Shown: positions 19,012 through 28,728, counted from the first letter of the stretch. The stretch: 64,000 nt of DNA from Mycobacterium yunnanensis (GCF_025823185.1 NZ_JACKVK010000003.1:1-64000); one strand, 5' to 3'. Notes: a model not told the origin generated them from the letters alone. Translations and numbers: made by a program.

Positions 19012-19422
19012 ATGACCGCCACCATTGCGCACGGACCACTGTCCGACAGTTCCGACAGCCTGCTGCGCTTCGCCATTCGGGCCGACGCCACCCTGTGCGC
19101 CGGGCTGGGCCTGATGCTCGCCTTCGCCGCCGACCCGCTCTCGCGGCTCTCGGGTCTGTCACCCACCGCGGAGTGGCTGACCGGAGCCGGCCTCGTCGTG
19201 TACGGCGGCGTTCTGTACGTGCTGGCCGCGGTCCCGTTGATCCGCCGTGTCGGCGTCGGGATCGTCGTCGCCAACGTGATCGCCGCGGTCGTCCTCGGCC
19301 TGGTCGTCGCGGCCGGTCTGCTGCCCCTCACCGGGACCGGCGTGGCGATGATGCTGACCACCGTCGCCGCCATCCTCGGGCTGGCCCATCTGCAGTACCT
19401 CGGAGTCCGCCGGCTGGCGTGA
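19012..19422 (+). CDS. Small four-helix membrane protein, tandem copy 1
   Basis: This 136-residue protein has four transmembrane helices. It starts at ATG 19012 with a good GAGGAG ribosome binding site. It is paralogous to the next gene: both have LRFA-x-R-x-DA at the start, a Glu followed by a G-rich helix, and an end L-x-x-LQYLG-x-RRL. Function is unknown. The pair probably arose by tandem duplication and may form a heteromeric complex. Confidence 0.72.
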   Translation: MTATIAHGPLSDSSDSLLRFAIRADATLCAGLGLMLAFAADPLSRLSGLSPTAEWLTGAGLVVYGGVLYVLAAVPLIRRVGVGIVVANVIAAVVLGLVVAAGLLPLTGTGVAMMLTTVAAILGLAHLQYLGVRRLA

Positions 19423-19526
19423 CCCCCTCGAGTTCCGATGCGTGGTCGCGCGCGGCGAGAGGTCACCGCGGGCGGCCCCGCATCGGTCGGCAGTACCCCG
19501 AACACACCACCACGAAGGGAACTCTC

Positions 19527-19931
19527 ATGACCACCATCGACGCCCCCATCCACACCAAGGACTCGTTCCTGAGGTTTGCCATGCGGATCGACGCCGTCGT
19601 CAGCGCTGTCGTCGGCGTCGCGGGCCTCGCCCTCGCGCCCCGCGTCGCCGAGATGTCCGGCACGACCGCGGCGCTCGAGTACTCGGTGGCCGCGTTCTTC
19701 GTCGCCTACGGAATCGTCGTCTTCGCGCTGTCGCGGGTGGCTCGCGTGCGCACGCCCGGCGTCCTGGTGACCATCGGGAACGTCGTGTTCACCGTCGGCG
19801 CGGTCGCCATCGTCCTGGCGGGGATATGGCCGCTCACCACCACCGGCATCGTGCTCACCCTCGGCAGCGGCGTCTTCACGCTGGTGATGGCCGATCTGCA
19901 GTACCTGGGTCTGCGGAGGCTCCGGGGTTAA
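19527..19931 (+). CDS. Small four-helix membrane protein, tandem copy 2
   Basis: This 134-residue paralogue of the preceding gene has four hydrophobic helices and starts at ATG 19527. AAGGGA upstream serves as ribosome binding site. Shared positions include [11 protein letters not shown] at the start and [12 protein letters not shown] at the end. It overlaps the convergent coaA stop by 4 bases. No function can be assigned. Confidence 0.72.
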   Translation: MTTIDAPIHTKDSFLRFAMRIDAVVSAVVGVAGLALAPRVAEMSGTTAALEYSVAAFFVAYGIVVFALSRVARVRTPGVLVTIGNVVFTVGAVAIVLAGIWPLTTTGIVLTLGSGVFTLVMADLQYLGLRRLRG

Positions 19932-20866
19932 AGCTTGCGCAGCCGCAGCCGGTTGATCGCGTGGTCGGCGTCCTTGCGCAGCACCAGCGTGGCGCGCGGC
20001 CTGGTGGGAAGGATGTTCTCGATCAGATTGGGCCGGTTGATCGAGTGCCAGATGTCTCGCGCCGCGAACACCGCCTGCTCGTCGGTCAACGTCGAATAGT
20101 GATGGAAGTGCGACTGCGGGTCGGCGAATGCGCCGGCCCGCATCGCCAGGAACCGCGACACGTACCAGCCCTCGATGTCCTCGATGCGCGCGTCGACGTA
20201 GACCGAGAAGTCGAAGAGGTCCGACACCATCAACGCCGGGCCGGTCTGCAACACGTTGAGACCCTCGAGGATGAGGATGTCGGGGTGGCGCACCGTCATC
20301 TGCTCGCCGGGGACGATGTCGTAGAGCAGGTGCGAGTACACCGGCGCGGACACCTGATCGGATCCCGACTTGACCGCCGTGACGAACCGCATCAGCGCCC
20401 GCCGGTCATAGCTCTCGGGAAAACCCTTGCGATGCATGATGTTTCGACGCAGCAGCTCGGCATTGGAATACAGGAAGCCGTCGGTGGTGACGAGGTCGAC
20501 GCGGGGATGGTGACCCCACCGAGCCAGCAACGCCTGCAGCACGCGAGCGGTAGTCGACTTGCCAACTGCCACGCTTCCCGCGACGCCGATCACGAACGGA
20601 ACCGGTCGATCCGGATTCTGGTGCGGCTCGCCGAGGAATTCGGCAGTCGTGGCGAAGAGGCGCTGACGGGCCGCGACCTGAAGGTGGATCAACCGCGCCA
20701 GCGGCAGGTAGACCTCTTCGACTTCGAGCAGGTCCAGCTGTTCGCCGAGACCGCGAAGTCCGAGGACCTCGCTCTCCGTCAGCTTCAACGGGGTCGACAT
20801 CCGCAGCGAACGCCACTCACTCCGGTCGAATTCGACGTAGGGACTCGGCTCGCTCGTCCGCGCCAT
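19928..20866 (-). CDS. coaA: Pantothenate kinase, type I
   Basis: This 312-residue enzyme catalyses the first, rate-limiting step of coenzyme A synthesis. The P-loop is [12 protein letters not shown] (about residues 94-105). The family segments [13 protein letters not shown] and [13 protein letters not shown] carry the catalytic Asp and the feedback-control region. The end is RLRLRKL. The frame is open upstream to 21127, but ATG 20866 ([13 protein letters not shown]) is the family start and leaves 30 bases to the divergent DUF885 gene. It corresponds to Rv1092c. Confidence 0.95.
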   Translation of the reverse strand: MARTSEPSPYVEFDRSEWRSLRMSTPLKLTESEVLGLRGLGEQLDLLEVEEVYLPLARLIHLQVAARQRLFATTAEFLGEPHQNPDRPVPFVIGVAGSVAVGKSTTARVLQALLARWGHHPRVDLVTTDGFLYSNAELLRRNIMHRKGFPESYDRRALMRFVTAVKSGSDQVSAPVYSHLLYDIVPGEQMTVRHPDILILEGLNVLQTGPALMVSDLFDFSVYVDARIEDIEGWYVSRFLAMRAGAFADPQSHFHHYSTLTDEQAVFAARDIWHSINRPNLIENILPTRPRATLVLRKDADHAINRLRLRKL

Positions 20867-20896
20867 GGGGCAAGTCTTGCATTTACCGTTACAGCC

Positions 20897-22099
20897 ATGG
20901 ACGCCCCCACCGTCATTCGCGAGTACCTGCTCCTCGGCTTGCGGTTCGACCGCATCGAGGAGGGCTACGTCGACTCCTACACCGGCGACCCCGCACTCAA
21001 GGCCGTCGTGGCCGCCGAACCGCCGCCGGATCCCGCCGATCTCGCGCGTCAGGCACAGCGGTTGGCCGCCGAGGTGCCCGGCGCCGACGGCCTCGACGAC
21101 CAGCGGGCGGCCTACATCGCCGCGCATCTACGCGCGCTGGCCAGCGCGGGCCGGAAGTTCGCCGGTGAGGACATCGGGTTCGTGCAGGAAGTGCACGACT
21201 ACTTCGACGTGGACATCGCCAAGGGGGATCCCGACGCCTACCGCGAGGCGCATCGCCAGCTCGACGAAGCCGTTGGCGGCACGGGCGACCTCGCCGAGCG
21301 CATGCAGAGTTACCGCACCGGCGAGGAGATCCCGCCGGAACGGCTGGAGGAGTGCATCCACGCGTTCTCCAGCGCGCTGCGTGACCGGGTGCGCGTCGAC
21401 TTCCCACTGCCCGACGCCGAGACCATCAACTACGAGATCGTCACCGACAAGCCGTGGTCGGGCTTCAACTACTACGAGGGCGACTACCGCTCCACGGTCG
21501 CGGTGAACGCCGACCTCAAACAGCAGATGTCGGGGCTGCCGCGTCTCGTCGCCCACGAGTCCTATCCCGGGCACCACACCGAGCACTGCCGCAAAGAAGC
21601 CGGTCTCGTCGAGGGGCAGGGTCAGACCGAGCAGACCATCTTCCTGGTCAACACCCCGCAATGCCTGATGGCCGAGGGGCTCGCCGACCTGGCTCTGTAT
21701 GCGGCGGTCGGACCGGAGTGGGGGGCCTGGGCGACCGAGATCTACGCCGACCTCGGATTGCGCTTCGACGGTGAGCGGGCGGTGGCGATAGCGAACGCTG
21801 GGCTGCTACTCGCCGATGTCCGGCAGGACGCGGCGCTGATGCTGCACGACGAGCACCGCGACGTCGACGACGTGGTCGCCTTCCTGCAACGCTGGCAGCT
21901 GACCAGCGAGACGAGGGCCCGCCAGTCGCTTCGCTTCCTGTCCTCCCCGCTGTGGCGCGCCTACACCAGCACCTACGTGGAGGGGTACCGACTACTGCGC
22001 GGGTGGCTCGACGCCCGGCCCGCGGAGGTCACGCTGACCGAGCGGTTCGGTCGGCTGCTCGACGAGCCGTTGGTGCCGTCGGCGCTGCGGGCGGTCTAG
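20897..22099 (+). CDS. DUF885 family putative zinc metallopeptidase
   Basis: The 400-residue protein has the DUF885 zinc motif [11 protein letters not shown] (His220, Glu221, plus the later His) and the downstream acidic motif in [12 protein letters not shown]. These fit a gluzincin-like HExx... site with a third ligand Glu. The [17 protein letters not shown] segment is also typical. Substrate and localisation are unknown, and no signal peptide is visible. ATG 20897 is preferred because the frame upstream runs antisense through coaA. It is divergent from coaA and 32 bases upstream of glyA. Confidence 0.8.
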   Translation: MDAPTVIREYLLLGLRFDRIEEGYVDSYTGDPALKAVVAAEPPPDPADLARQAQRLAAEVPGADGLDDQRAAYIAAHLRALASAGRKFAGEDIGFVQEVHDYFDVDIAKGDPDAYREAHRQLDEAVGGTGDLAERMQSYRTGEEIPPERLEECIHAFSSALRDRVRVDFPLPDAETINYEIVTDKPWSGFNYYEGDYRSTVAVNADLKQQMSGLPRLVAHESYPGHHTEHCRKEAGLVEGQGQTEQTIFLVNTPQCLMAEGLADLALYAAVGPEWGAWATEIYADLGLRFDGERAVAIANAGLLLADVRQDAALMLHDEHRDVDDVVAFLQRWQLTSETRARQSLRFLSSPLWRAYTSTYVEGYRLLRGWLDARPAEVTLTERFGRLLDEPLVPSALRAV

Positions 22100-22107
22100 G
22101 TAGGGGC

Positions 22108-22130
22108 GGACCAGGCCACTAAGCTGGTCC
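22108..22130. promoter_or_regulatory. Perfect inverted repeat abutting the glyA start codon
   Basis: GGACCAG (22108-22114) and CTGGTCC (22124-22130) are perfect 7-bp arms around 9 bases and end one base before the glyA ATG at 22132. An AGGGG stretch lies just upstream. The position suits an operator or a leader hairpin that governs translation. Confidence 0.45.
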
Positions 22131-22131
22131 C

Positions 22132-23595
22132 ATGACCGCTGAGCCCGTGACCACGTCTTCATCTGCGCAGGGCGCCGAGTACGCCGAGACCGCAAGCACC
22201 GCCTACGCGGCCGCTCTGAAGGTCATCGAGTCCGTCGAACCGCGCATCGCCGCGGCGACGCGCCAGGAGCTCGCCGACCAACGCGACTCGCTCAAGCTCA
22301 TCGCCAGCGAGAACTACGCCTCACCCGCGGTGCTGCTGACCATGGGCACCTGGTTCTCCGACAAGTACGCAGAGGGCACCATCGGCCACCGCTTCTACGC
22401 GGCATGCCAGAACGTCGACACCGTGGAGGCCCTGGCCGCCGAGCACGCCCGTGAGCTGTTCGGCGCGCCGTACGCCTACGCGCAGCCGCACTCCGGCATC
22501 GACGCCAACCTGGTGGCGTTCTGGTCGATCCTGGCCACCCGCATCGAGGCACCCGAGCTGGCGGAGCTGGGCGCCAAGAACGTCAACGACCTGTCCGAGG
22601 CGGACTGGGAGAAGCTGCGCGCCAAGCTTGGCAACCAGCGCCTGATGGGCATGTCGCTGGACACCGGCGGACACCTCACACACGGCTTCCGGCCCAACAT
22701 CTCCGGCAAGATGTTCCACCAGCGCAGCTACGGCACCGATCCGGAGACCGGTCTGCTGGACTACTCCGCGATCGCGGCGGCGGCGCGGGAGTTCAAGCCG
22801 CTGGTGCTGGTGGCGGGGTACTCGGCCTACCCGCGCCGGGTCAACTTCGCCAAGATGCGCGAGATCGCCGACGAGGTCGGCGCCACCTTCATGGTCGACA
22901 TGGCTCACTTCGCGGGCCTGGTGGCCGGCAAGGTGTTCACCGGTGACGAGGACCCGGTGCCGCACGCCCACGTCACCACGACGACGACGCACAAGTCCCT
23001 GCGCGGCCCGCGCGGTGGTCTGGTGCTGGCCACCGAGGAGTACTCCGCAGCCGTCGACAAGGGCTGCCCCATGGTGCTCGGCGGCCCCCTGTCGCACGTG
23101 ATGGCCGCCAAGGCCGTCGCGTTCGCCGAGGCTCGGCAACCGTCGTTCCAGGAGTACGCCCAGCGCATCGCCGACAACGCCAAGGCACTGGCCGACGGCT
23201 TCCTCACGCGCGGCGCCCGCCTGGTCACCGGAGGCACCGACAACCACATCGTGCTGCTCGACGTCACCTCGTTCGGTCTGACGGGTCGCCAGGCCGAGTC
23301 GGCGCTGCTCGACGCCGGCGTCGTCACCAACCGCAACTCGATTCCGGCCGACCCGAACGGGGCTTGGTACACCAGCGGCATCCGCTTCGGCACGCCGGCG
23401 TTGACGACCCGCGGCTTCGGTCCCGACGACTTCGACCGGGTCGCCGAACTCGTCGTCGAGGTGCTGAAGAACACCCAGCCCGACGGGTCGTCGAAGGCGA
23501 AGTACGTCTTGGGCGACGGGGTGGCGGCGCGAGTGCGCAGTGCGTCGGCCGAGTTGCTGGCCGCGAACCCGCTGTACCCCGGGCTCGAGCTCTAG
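22132..23595 (+). CDS. glyA: Serine hydroxymethyltransferase, long form
   Basis: The enzyme converts serine and tetrahydrofolate to glycine and methylene-tetrahydrofolate. The PLP lysine is Lys288 in [16 protein letters not shown]. The motifs [23 protein letters not shown] and [13 protein letters not shown] are present. At 487 residues it is about 60 longer than M. tuberculosis GlyA1. It has an extra N-terminal segment (1-40) and an insert of about 35 residues (136-172) before [10 protein letters not shown]. The position between coaA and desA2 is that of glyA1 (Rv1093), so a divergent class occupies the usual locus. Confidence 0.9.
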   Translation: MTAEPVTTSSSAQGAEYAETASTAYAAALKVIESVEPRIAAATRQELADQRDSLKLIASENYASPAVLLTMGTWFSDKYAEGTIGHRFYAACQNVDTVEALAAEHARELFGAPYAYAQPHSGIDANLVAFWSILATRIEAPELAELGAKNVNDLSEADWEKLRAKLGNQRLMGMSLDTGGHLTHGFRPNISGKMFHQRSYGTDPETGLLDYSAIAAAAREFKPLVLVAGYSAYPRRVNFAKMREIADEVGATFMVDMAHFAGLVAGKVFTGDEDPVPHAHVTTTTTHKSLRGPRGGLVLATEEYSAAVDKGCPMVLGGPLSHVMAAKAVAFAEARQPSFQEYAQRIADNAKALADGFLTRGARLVTGGTDNHIVLLDVTSFGLTGRQAESALLDAGVVTNRNSIPADPNGAWYTSGIRFGTPALTTRGFGPDDFDRVAELVVEVLKNTQPDGSSKAKYVLGDGVAARVRSASAELLAANPLYPGLEL

Positions 23596-23652
23596 GAGAC
23601 ACGCCGTCAGCCAATTTCGGGGAACGTGTGTCCACGGGTTACAGTTAGTTTC

Positions 23653-24480
23653 ATGGCAGTCAAGCCCGTAGCCAACGCGTTGACCCTCGAACTCGAGCCC
23701 GTCGTCGAGGAGAACCTCGCGCGCCACGTCGCCACCGAGGAGATGTGGTACGCCCACGACTTCGTCCCCTTCGACAAGGGTGAGAACTTCGCGTTCCTCG
23801 GCGGCACGGATTGGGACGAGTCGTCGGTGACCCTGCCCAAGCCGGTGACCGACGCGCTGGAGATCTTGCTCATCGTCAAGGACAACCTGGCCGGGTATCA
23901 CCGCGAACTCGTCGAGCACTTCATCCTCGACGAGAAGTGGGGCCGCTGGCTGGGCCGCTGGACCGCCGAAGAGCACCTGCACGCCGTCGCGCTGCGCAAT
24001 TACCTGGTGGTCACGCGCGAGATCGATCCCACCGCCAACGAAGACGTGCGCGTCGCACACGTGATGAAGGGTTACCGGGCCAACCACTTCAGCCAAATCG
24101 AGACGCTCGTCTTCATGTCCTTCTTCGAGCGGGCCCACGCGGTGTTCAGCCGCAATCTGCAGGCGCAGATCACCGAGCCCATCCTGGCGTCGATGATCGG
24201 CCGCATCGCGAAGGACGAGTCGCGCCACGAGGAGTTCTTCGCCAACCTGGTCGCCCACTGCCTGACCACTCAGCGCGAGGAGACGATCGCCGCGATCGCC
24301 AGCCGCGCCGCGGAGTTCGAGACCATCGGCGCCGACATCGACGCCTACGCCGACAAGGTCCGCGTCGTCGCCGACGCCGGCATCTTCGACGACGCAGCGC
24401 GCCGCCAGGTGCTGTCGGATCGCATCGAGGCGTGGGGTGTCGCCGACGCCCCCGAGCTCGCGGAATTCGTCGCCAAATAG
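23653..24480 (+). CDS. desA2: Acyl-ACP desaturase-like protein DesA2
   Basis: This 275-residue diiron protein of the stearoyl-ACP desaturase family has iron ligands in two helical motifs: TAEEHLHAVALRNY (E-E-x-x-H) and DESRHEEFFANL. It is a close match to Rv1094, which is implicated in mycolic acid precursor metabolism. The mycobacterial DesA2 is reported to differ from plant desaturases in its electron-transfer region. GTG/ATG codons upstream exist, but MAVKP at 23653 fits the homologue start. Confidence 0.92.
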   Translation: MAVKPVANALTLELEPVVEENLARHVATEEMWYAHDFVPFDKGENFAFLGGTDWDESSVTLPKPVTDALEILLIVKDNLAGYHRELVEHFILDEKWGRWLGRWTAEEHLHAVALRNYLVVTREIDPTANEDVRVAHVMKGYRANHFSQIETLVFMSFFERAHAVFSRNLQAQITEPILASMIGRIAKDESRHEEFFANLVAHCLTTQREETIAAIASRAAEFETIGADIDAYADKVRVVADAGIFDDAARRQVLSDRIEAWGVADAPELAEFVAK

Positions 24481-24556
24481 TTAACCGCGTGGTCACACTT
24501 GGGCCACGGCGCGCCTGCGGGGCGCAATCCTCGGCACGGGAGTAGCGTCGGCTTCG

Positions 24557-24685
24557 ATGGCCGACATGCTCTGCTGTCCGGGCGGTACCCGTCGTTTCGA
24601 CGAAGGGACCGGCCCCGGTCCTGGTACCGCGGTATCCACCGAGGGAGTTCGTGCGGTGCCGCACGGGCCTAGGAGCGCCACGTGA
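24557..24685 (+). CDS. phoAT: PhoAT-like small antitoxin upstream of phoH2
   Basis: This 42-codon frame starts ATG-GCC-GAC-ATG and includes [14 protein letters not shown], with a vicinal Cys pair and a Gly/Pro-rich middle. Its TGA shares GTGA with the phoH2 start, so the two are translationally coupled. In mycobacteria phoH2 is described as a toxin-antitoxin operon with a small upstream gene phoAT. Position and overlap fit, though I cannot compare the peptide sequence here. Too small for routine gene calling. Confidence 0.6.
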   Translation: MADMLCCPGGTRRFDEGTGPGPGTAVSTEGVRAVPHGPRSAT

Positions 24686-25995
24686 CTGATTTGGCCGTTC
24701 GGACTTATGTGCTCGACACCTCAGTGCTGCTGTCCGATCCCTGGGCATGCAGTCGGTTCGCCGAGCACGAAGTCGTCGTCCCCCTCGTCGTCATCAGCGA
24801 GTTGGAGGACAAGAGGCACCACCACGAGCTGGGCTGGTTCGCGCGACAGGCCCTGCGGATGTTCGACGACCTTCGACTCGAACACGGGCGCTTGGATCAA
24901 CCGATTCCCATTGGCACACAGGGCGGTACGCTCCAGATCGAGCTGAACCACAGCGATCCGTCGGTGCTGCCGCTGGGCTTTCGCACCGGCACCAACGACG
25001 CCCGGATCCTGACCTGCGCGGCGAACCTGGCCGCCGAGGGCAAGCTGGTCACCCTCGTCAGCAAGGACATCCCGCTGCGCGTGAAGGCCGGTGCGGTCGG
25101 TCTGCCCGCCGACGAGTACCGCGCCCAGGACGTCGTCGCATCGGGTTGGACCGGCATGGCCGAGGTCGACGTGGCAGCCGACGAGATCGACGTGCTGTTC
25201 GCCGACGGTGAGGTCGACCTCGAAGAGGCCCGAAACCTGCCCTGCCACACCGGTGTTCGGCTATTGAGCGGCAACTCCTCCGCGCTCGGCCGGGTGAACG
25301 CCGAGAAGCGGGTACAGCTGGTCCGCGGCGATCGGGAGGTGTTCGGCCTCCGGGGAAGGTCAGCCGAACAGCGCGTCGCCCTGGATCTGCTCCTCGACGA
25401 GTCGGTCGGCATCGTGTCCCTCGGTGGCAAGGCGGGCACCGGAAAGTCGGCGCTGGCACTGTGCGCCGGTCTCGAGGCCGTGCTGGAACGCCGCACTCAC
25501 CGCAAGGTCGTGGTCTTCCGGCCGCTGTACGCCGTCGGCGGGCAGGATCTCGGCTACCTGCCGGGTAGCGAGAGCGAGAAGATGGGCCCGTGGGCGCAGG
25601 CCGTCTTCGACACCCTGGAGGGGCTCGCCAGCCCGGCGGTCCTCGACGAGGTGCACGCCCGCGGCATGCTCGAAGTGCTGCCGCTGACCCACATTCGCGG
25701 TCGCTCGCTGCACGACTCCTTCGTCATCGTCGACGAGGCGCAGTCGCTGGAGCGCAACGTGCTGCTGACCGTGCTGTCCCGGCTGGGTGCCGGCTCGCGG
25801 GTGGTGCTCACCCACGACGTCGCCCAGCGCGACAACCTGCGGGTGGGCCGTCACGACGGCGTCGCTGCCGTCATCGAGAAGCTCAAGGGACACCCGCTGT
25901 TCGCCCACATCACGCTGCTGCGCAGTGAGCGGTCGCCGATCGCCGCGCTGGTGACCGAGATGCTGGAGGAGTTCAGCCCCGGCGCCCTTCCCTGA
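24682..25995 (+). CDS. phoH2: PhoH2: PIN ribonuclease fused to PhoH helicase ATPase
   Basis: The 437-residue protein is a sequence-specific RNA unwinding and cleaving enzyme in mycobacteria. The N-terminal PIN domain (1-135) has the acidic residues Asp12 in VLDTSVLL, Glu40 in VISELEDKR and Asp106 in GTNDARIL. The C-terminal PhoH ATPase has Walker A GKAGTGKS (249-256) and Walker B VIVDEAQ (348-354). It corresponds to Rv1095. GTG 24682 overlaps the small PhoAT-like frame. The transcript probably ends at the hairpin at 26003-26062. Confidence 0.93.
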   Translation: MTDLAVRTYVLDTSVLLSDPWACSRFAEHEVVVPLVVISELEDKRHHHELGWFARQALRMFDDLRLEHGRLDQPIPIGTQGGTLQIELNHSDPSVLPLGFRTGTNDARILTCAANLAAEGKLVTLVSKDIPLRVKAGAVGLPADEYRAQDVVASGWTGMAEVDVAADEIDVLFADGEVDLEEARNLPCHTGVRLLSGNSSALGRVNAEKRVQLVRGDREVFGLRGRSAEQRVALDLLLDESVGIVSLGGKAGTGKSALALCAGLEAVLERRTHRKVVVFRPLYAVGGQDLGYLPGSESEKMGPWAQAVFDTLEGLASPAVLDEVHARGMLEVLPLTHIRGRSLHDSFVIVDEAQSLERNVLLTVLSRLGAGSRVVLTHDVAQRDNLRVGRHDGVAAVIEKLKGHPLFAHITLLRSERSPIAALVTEMLEEFSPGALP

Positions 25996-26002
25996 TCTAG
26001 CC

Positions 26003-26062
26003 ATCGAGTGTGCTGTGGGATCGCAGATCGACGCGACTCAGCGATCCCACAGCACACGCGAC
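26003..26062. terminator. Palindromic intergenic repeat, second subtype
   Basis: Arms 26003-26024 and 26041-26062 pair at 20 of 22 positions. The core reads GTGTGCTGTGGGATCGC, a subtype distinct from the GTGTGCGCACAGATCGC core at 1034. It lies 7 bases after phoH2 and 23 bases before the deacetylase start, so it may terminate the phoH2 transcript. Confidence 0.6.
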
Positions 26063-26084
26063 GGTCAGGGAGGGTCGGTAAGGT

Positions 26085-26966
26085 GTGCTGGTGCGAAAGC
26101 GCCCTGAAAAGCCGGCCTGGGCCTACTGGCGGACCGTCATCGGCGTGTGCGCAGGCGTGGCCATCGTCGTCGTCGGCAGCTGGACCGGACACGTCGCCAA
26201 GGCAGACGAGGTCGACTGCGCGCAGTACAAGTGCATCGCGCTGACCTTCGACGACGGCCCGAGCCCCTACACCGACCGCTTGCTGCAGGTGCTCAAGGAC
26301 AACGACGCCAAGGCCACGTTCTTCGAGATCGGCAACAAGGTCGCGGCCAACCCCGAGGGCGCCAAGCGCGTCGTCGAGGCGGGGATGGAACTCGGGCAGC
26401 ACACTTGGGAGCACCCCAACATGACCACCATTCCGCCGGAGGACATCCCGGCCCAGTTCAGCAAGGCCAGCGACGCGATCGAGGCGGCGACGGGTCAGCG
26501 GCCCAAGCTGGTGCGCACCGCGGGCGGGTTGATCGACGACCAGGTGCTGGCCGAGGCCAAGAAGCAAGGCCTCGCCGACATCAACTGGGACGTCATTCCG
26601 TTCGACTGGGCCAACGACGGAAACACCGCCGCGACGCGCTACATGCTGATGAGCCAGATCAAGCCGAATTCGGTGGTGCTCTTCCACGACACCTACTCGT
26701 CGACTGTCGACCTGGTGCAGCAGTTCCTCCCCGTGCTCAAGGCCAACGGCTACCACATGGTGACTGTCACGCAGATGATCGGCGAGCGCGAGCCCGGCAG
26801 CACCTACGGCAGCCGCGACAACGGCCCGCCCGTCAACGGTCTGGTCGACATCCCGCCGGGGGAGATCCCGTCGCTGCCCGACACGCCGTCGCCGCCACCG
26901 ATGCCCAACATCCCCATCACCGACATCCCGGGCGCCAACTCGGGCGGTTCCAACAACGGGGCGTGA
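26085..26966 (+). CDS. Exported polysaccharide deacetylase (NodB domain), Rv1096-like
   Basis: The 293-residue protein has a membrane anchor or signal peptide (about 16-36). The NodB domain includes motif 1 TFDDGPS (Asp56, Asp57) and motif 2 HTWEHPN (His106 and His110 as metal ligands). A proline-rich tail ends the protein. Rv1096 is described as a peptidoglycan deacetylase that helps resist lysozyme. The same role outside the membrane is likely. The start is GTG 26085, with GTG 26091 as alternative. It precedes the antiporter gene by 10 bases. Confidence 0.88.
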   Translation: MLVRKRPEKPAWAYWRTVIGVCAGVAIVVVGSWTGHVAKADEVDCAQYKCIALTFDDGPSPYTDRLLQVLKDNDAKATFFEIGNKVAANPEGAKRVVEAGMELGQHTWEHPNMTTIPPEDIPAQFSKASDAIEAATGQRPKLVRTAGGLIDDQVLAEAKKQGLADINWDVIPFDWANDGNTAATRYMLMSQIKPNSVVLFHDTYSSTVDLVQQFLPVLKANGYHMVTVTQMIGEREPGSTYGSRDNGPPVNGLVDIPPGEIPSLPDTPSPPPMPNIPITDIPGANSGGSNNGA

Positions 26967-26976
26967 CGGCCCCGCA

Positions 26977-28170
26977 ATGACGTCGGAGACCGCGCTCGTC
27001 CTGACCTCGCTGGTGCTCGCGTACGCGGTCGTCTCGGGACTGGTCAAGCAGTGGTACCTGGCGCCGGCGCTGATCTTCGGCCTGTGCGGAATGGCGTTGG
27101 GGCCCTTCGGTTTCGCGGTGCTCGACAGCGGTCCGGACACCTCGACGTTCGCGGTGCTGGCTCAGCTGGCCCTGACGGTGATCCTGTTCAACCAGGCCGC
27201 CGAGCTCGACCTGTCGGCGGTCGTCGGACGCCGCGAGGTCACGTTCCGGCTGCTGGTGATCGGCATCCCGCTGGCCATCGCACTCGGCGTCGGCACGGCG
27301 CTGCTGCTGTTCCCGGTGATGCCGACGTGGGAGGCGGTGTGCCTGGCGGCGATCGTCGCGCCGACGGAGGTCGCGCTGATCGACGCCCTCCTGGAGGACG
27401 ACCGCGTCCCCGTGCGCATCCGCCACGCCCTGTCGACCGAGAGCGGTTTCTACGACGGCTTCGCCCTGGCTGCCCTTCTCGCTGCGGTGGCATTCGCCTC
27501 GGAGCGGAACACGTCCGACGTGCACTGGGGCTTCTTCCTGCTACGCACCGAAGTGCTGTCGGTCGTCGTCGGTCTCCTCGTCGGGGCCGCCGGCGGGTGG
27601 GTGATCGGCCGGTCGCGCCAGCGCGGCTGGATGAGCGACGTGTGGGCGCAGCTCGCGACATTGGCCGTGGCGCTGGTCTGCTTCCAGATCGGTGAGATGC
27701 TGCACGGCAGCGGTTTCGTCGCGGCATTCGCCGGCGGCCTGACATTCGCCCATTCGGCGCGCCGTGCCGGCTCGCGGCCCGAGACGCAGGTGTCCGACGC
27801 CGCCGGACAACTCCTCGAGTTGACCGTCTTCGCGTTGTTCGGTGGCTACGCGGTGATCGTGGGATGGCGCGACACGAGCTGGCAGGTCGTGGTGTTCGCG
27901 ATCGTGGCGCTCTTCGGCGTGCGTCTCGTCGCGGTGTGTCTGGCGCTGCTGCGCAGTGACGTACCGGTGCGAGAGCGGGTGTTCATCGGCTGGTTCGGTC
28001 CGCGCGGTATCGGCACGGTGGTGCTGGGCCTGATCGTTCTCGAGCGCGGCAGCATCGAGCAGGAGTCACTCATCGTCGAGGTGGTCGCGGTGACCGTGTC
28101 CTTGAGCGTCCTCGTGCACAGCCTGACGGCGTGGCCCGGGATCAAGGCACTGCTGGGGAACTCGCGCTGA
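26977..28170 (+). CDS. Cation:proton antiporter, CPA family
   Basis: This 397-residue membrane protein with about 12 helices has the sodium/proton exchanger pattern. IVAPTEVALIDALL matches the APT motif of helix 4. ESGFYDGFALA replaces the usual ESGLNDG, so the conserved Asp is kept but the preceding Asn is Tyr. Loss of that Asn could change ion coupling. M. tuberculosis has no antiporter here. It follows the deacetylase by 10 bases in the same direction. Its end overlaps the convergent gene by 29 bases. Confidence 0.82.
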   Translation: MTSETALVLTSLVLAYAVVSGLVKQWYLAPALIFGLCGMALGPFGFAVLDSGPDTSTFAVLAQLALTVILFNQAAELDLSAVVGRREVTFRLLVIGIPLAIALGVGTALLLFPVMPTWEAVCLAAIVAPTEVALIDALLEDDRVPVRIRHALSTESGFYDGFALAALLAAVAFASERNTSDVHWGFFLLRTEVLSVVVGLLVGAAGGWVIGRSRQRGWMSDVWAQLATLAVALVCFQIGEMLHGSGFVAAFAGGLTFAHSARRAGSRPETQVSDAAGQLLELTVFALFGGYAVIVGWRDTSWQVVVFAIVALFGVRLVAVCLALLRSDVPVRERVFIGWFGPRGIGTVVLGLIVLERGSIEQESLIVEVVAVTVSLSVLVHSLTAWPGIKALLGNSR

Positions 28171-28654
28171 GCGCTCGGTACTCCTCGCCGAGGTCGACGA
28201 TGCGGCGGGCGATGGCGCTCGCCTCGTCGTGCACACGCCGGATGACGCGACCGATGTCGTCGAACCCGCGGCGCACCGTGTGCATCAGCAGCTGATCGCC
28301 ACGCGCGGTCGACGGCAGGGCCGAGGCGACGGCGTGGACCGACGCGCGCACCGCGTCGAGATCGCGGCGGCCCTCGACGACTACGGCAGCCGAGCGGGCG
28401 ATCTCGTCGGCGAGCCGCCGGTCGAGGCTCGACAGGTGGTCGAACACCTTTGCCTGGGCGTCGTTGAGGATGGTGTAGCCGTCGGCACCCGGACCGGTCC
28501 ACCCGTCACGCGGCCCTGCGGCGGACACGACCTCGCCCATCTCGCCGAGCCGCCGACTGGAGTCCTCGAACTCGAGCCCGTCACGGGGAGCGCCCTCACC
28601 GAAGGTCGCCACTGCCGCAGACCACGTCGCGTCGAACGCGTCGACCAGCCCCAT
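28142..28654 (-). CDS. Helical WxG protein, EspA/EspE-like (type VII secretion-associated fold)
   Basis: The 170-residue, almost fully helical protein has a WTGPGADGY turn (a WxG motif) between two long helices. The following segment VEGRRDLDAVRASVHAV resembles the N-terminal domain of EspA/EspE and related mycobacterial type VII secretion substrates. No esx, PE or PPE gene and no ESX machinery is nearby. Whether it is secreted is unknown. It could also be a cytosolic helical-bundle protein. It lies between the antiporter and fum on the minus strand. Confidence 0.5.
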   Translation of the reverse strand: MGLVDAFDATWSAAVATFGEGAPRDGLEFEDSSRRLGEMGEVVSAAGPRDGWTGPGADGYTILNDAQAKVFDHLSSLDRRLADEIARSAAVVVEGRRDLDAVRASVHAVASALPSTARGDQLLMHTVRRGFDDIGRVIRRVHDEASAIARRIVDLGEEYRALSASSPAVP

Positions 28655-28728
28655 CCGCCGTCCCCTTCAGCCCAGTGACCACTCGATGCGAGTTTAGGGC
28701 CGAGGCGGGTGGCGCCTGCGCGGCAAAA

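Noticed and set aside
19442..20896. Extension of the DUF885 frame to 19442 (885 codons in total)
   Set aside because: The extension runs antisense through coaA and overlaps the second small membrane protein. ATG 20897 fits the family.
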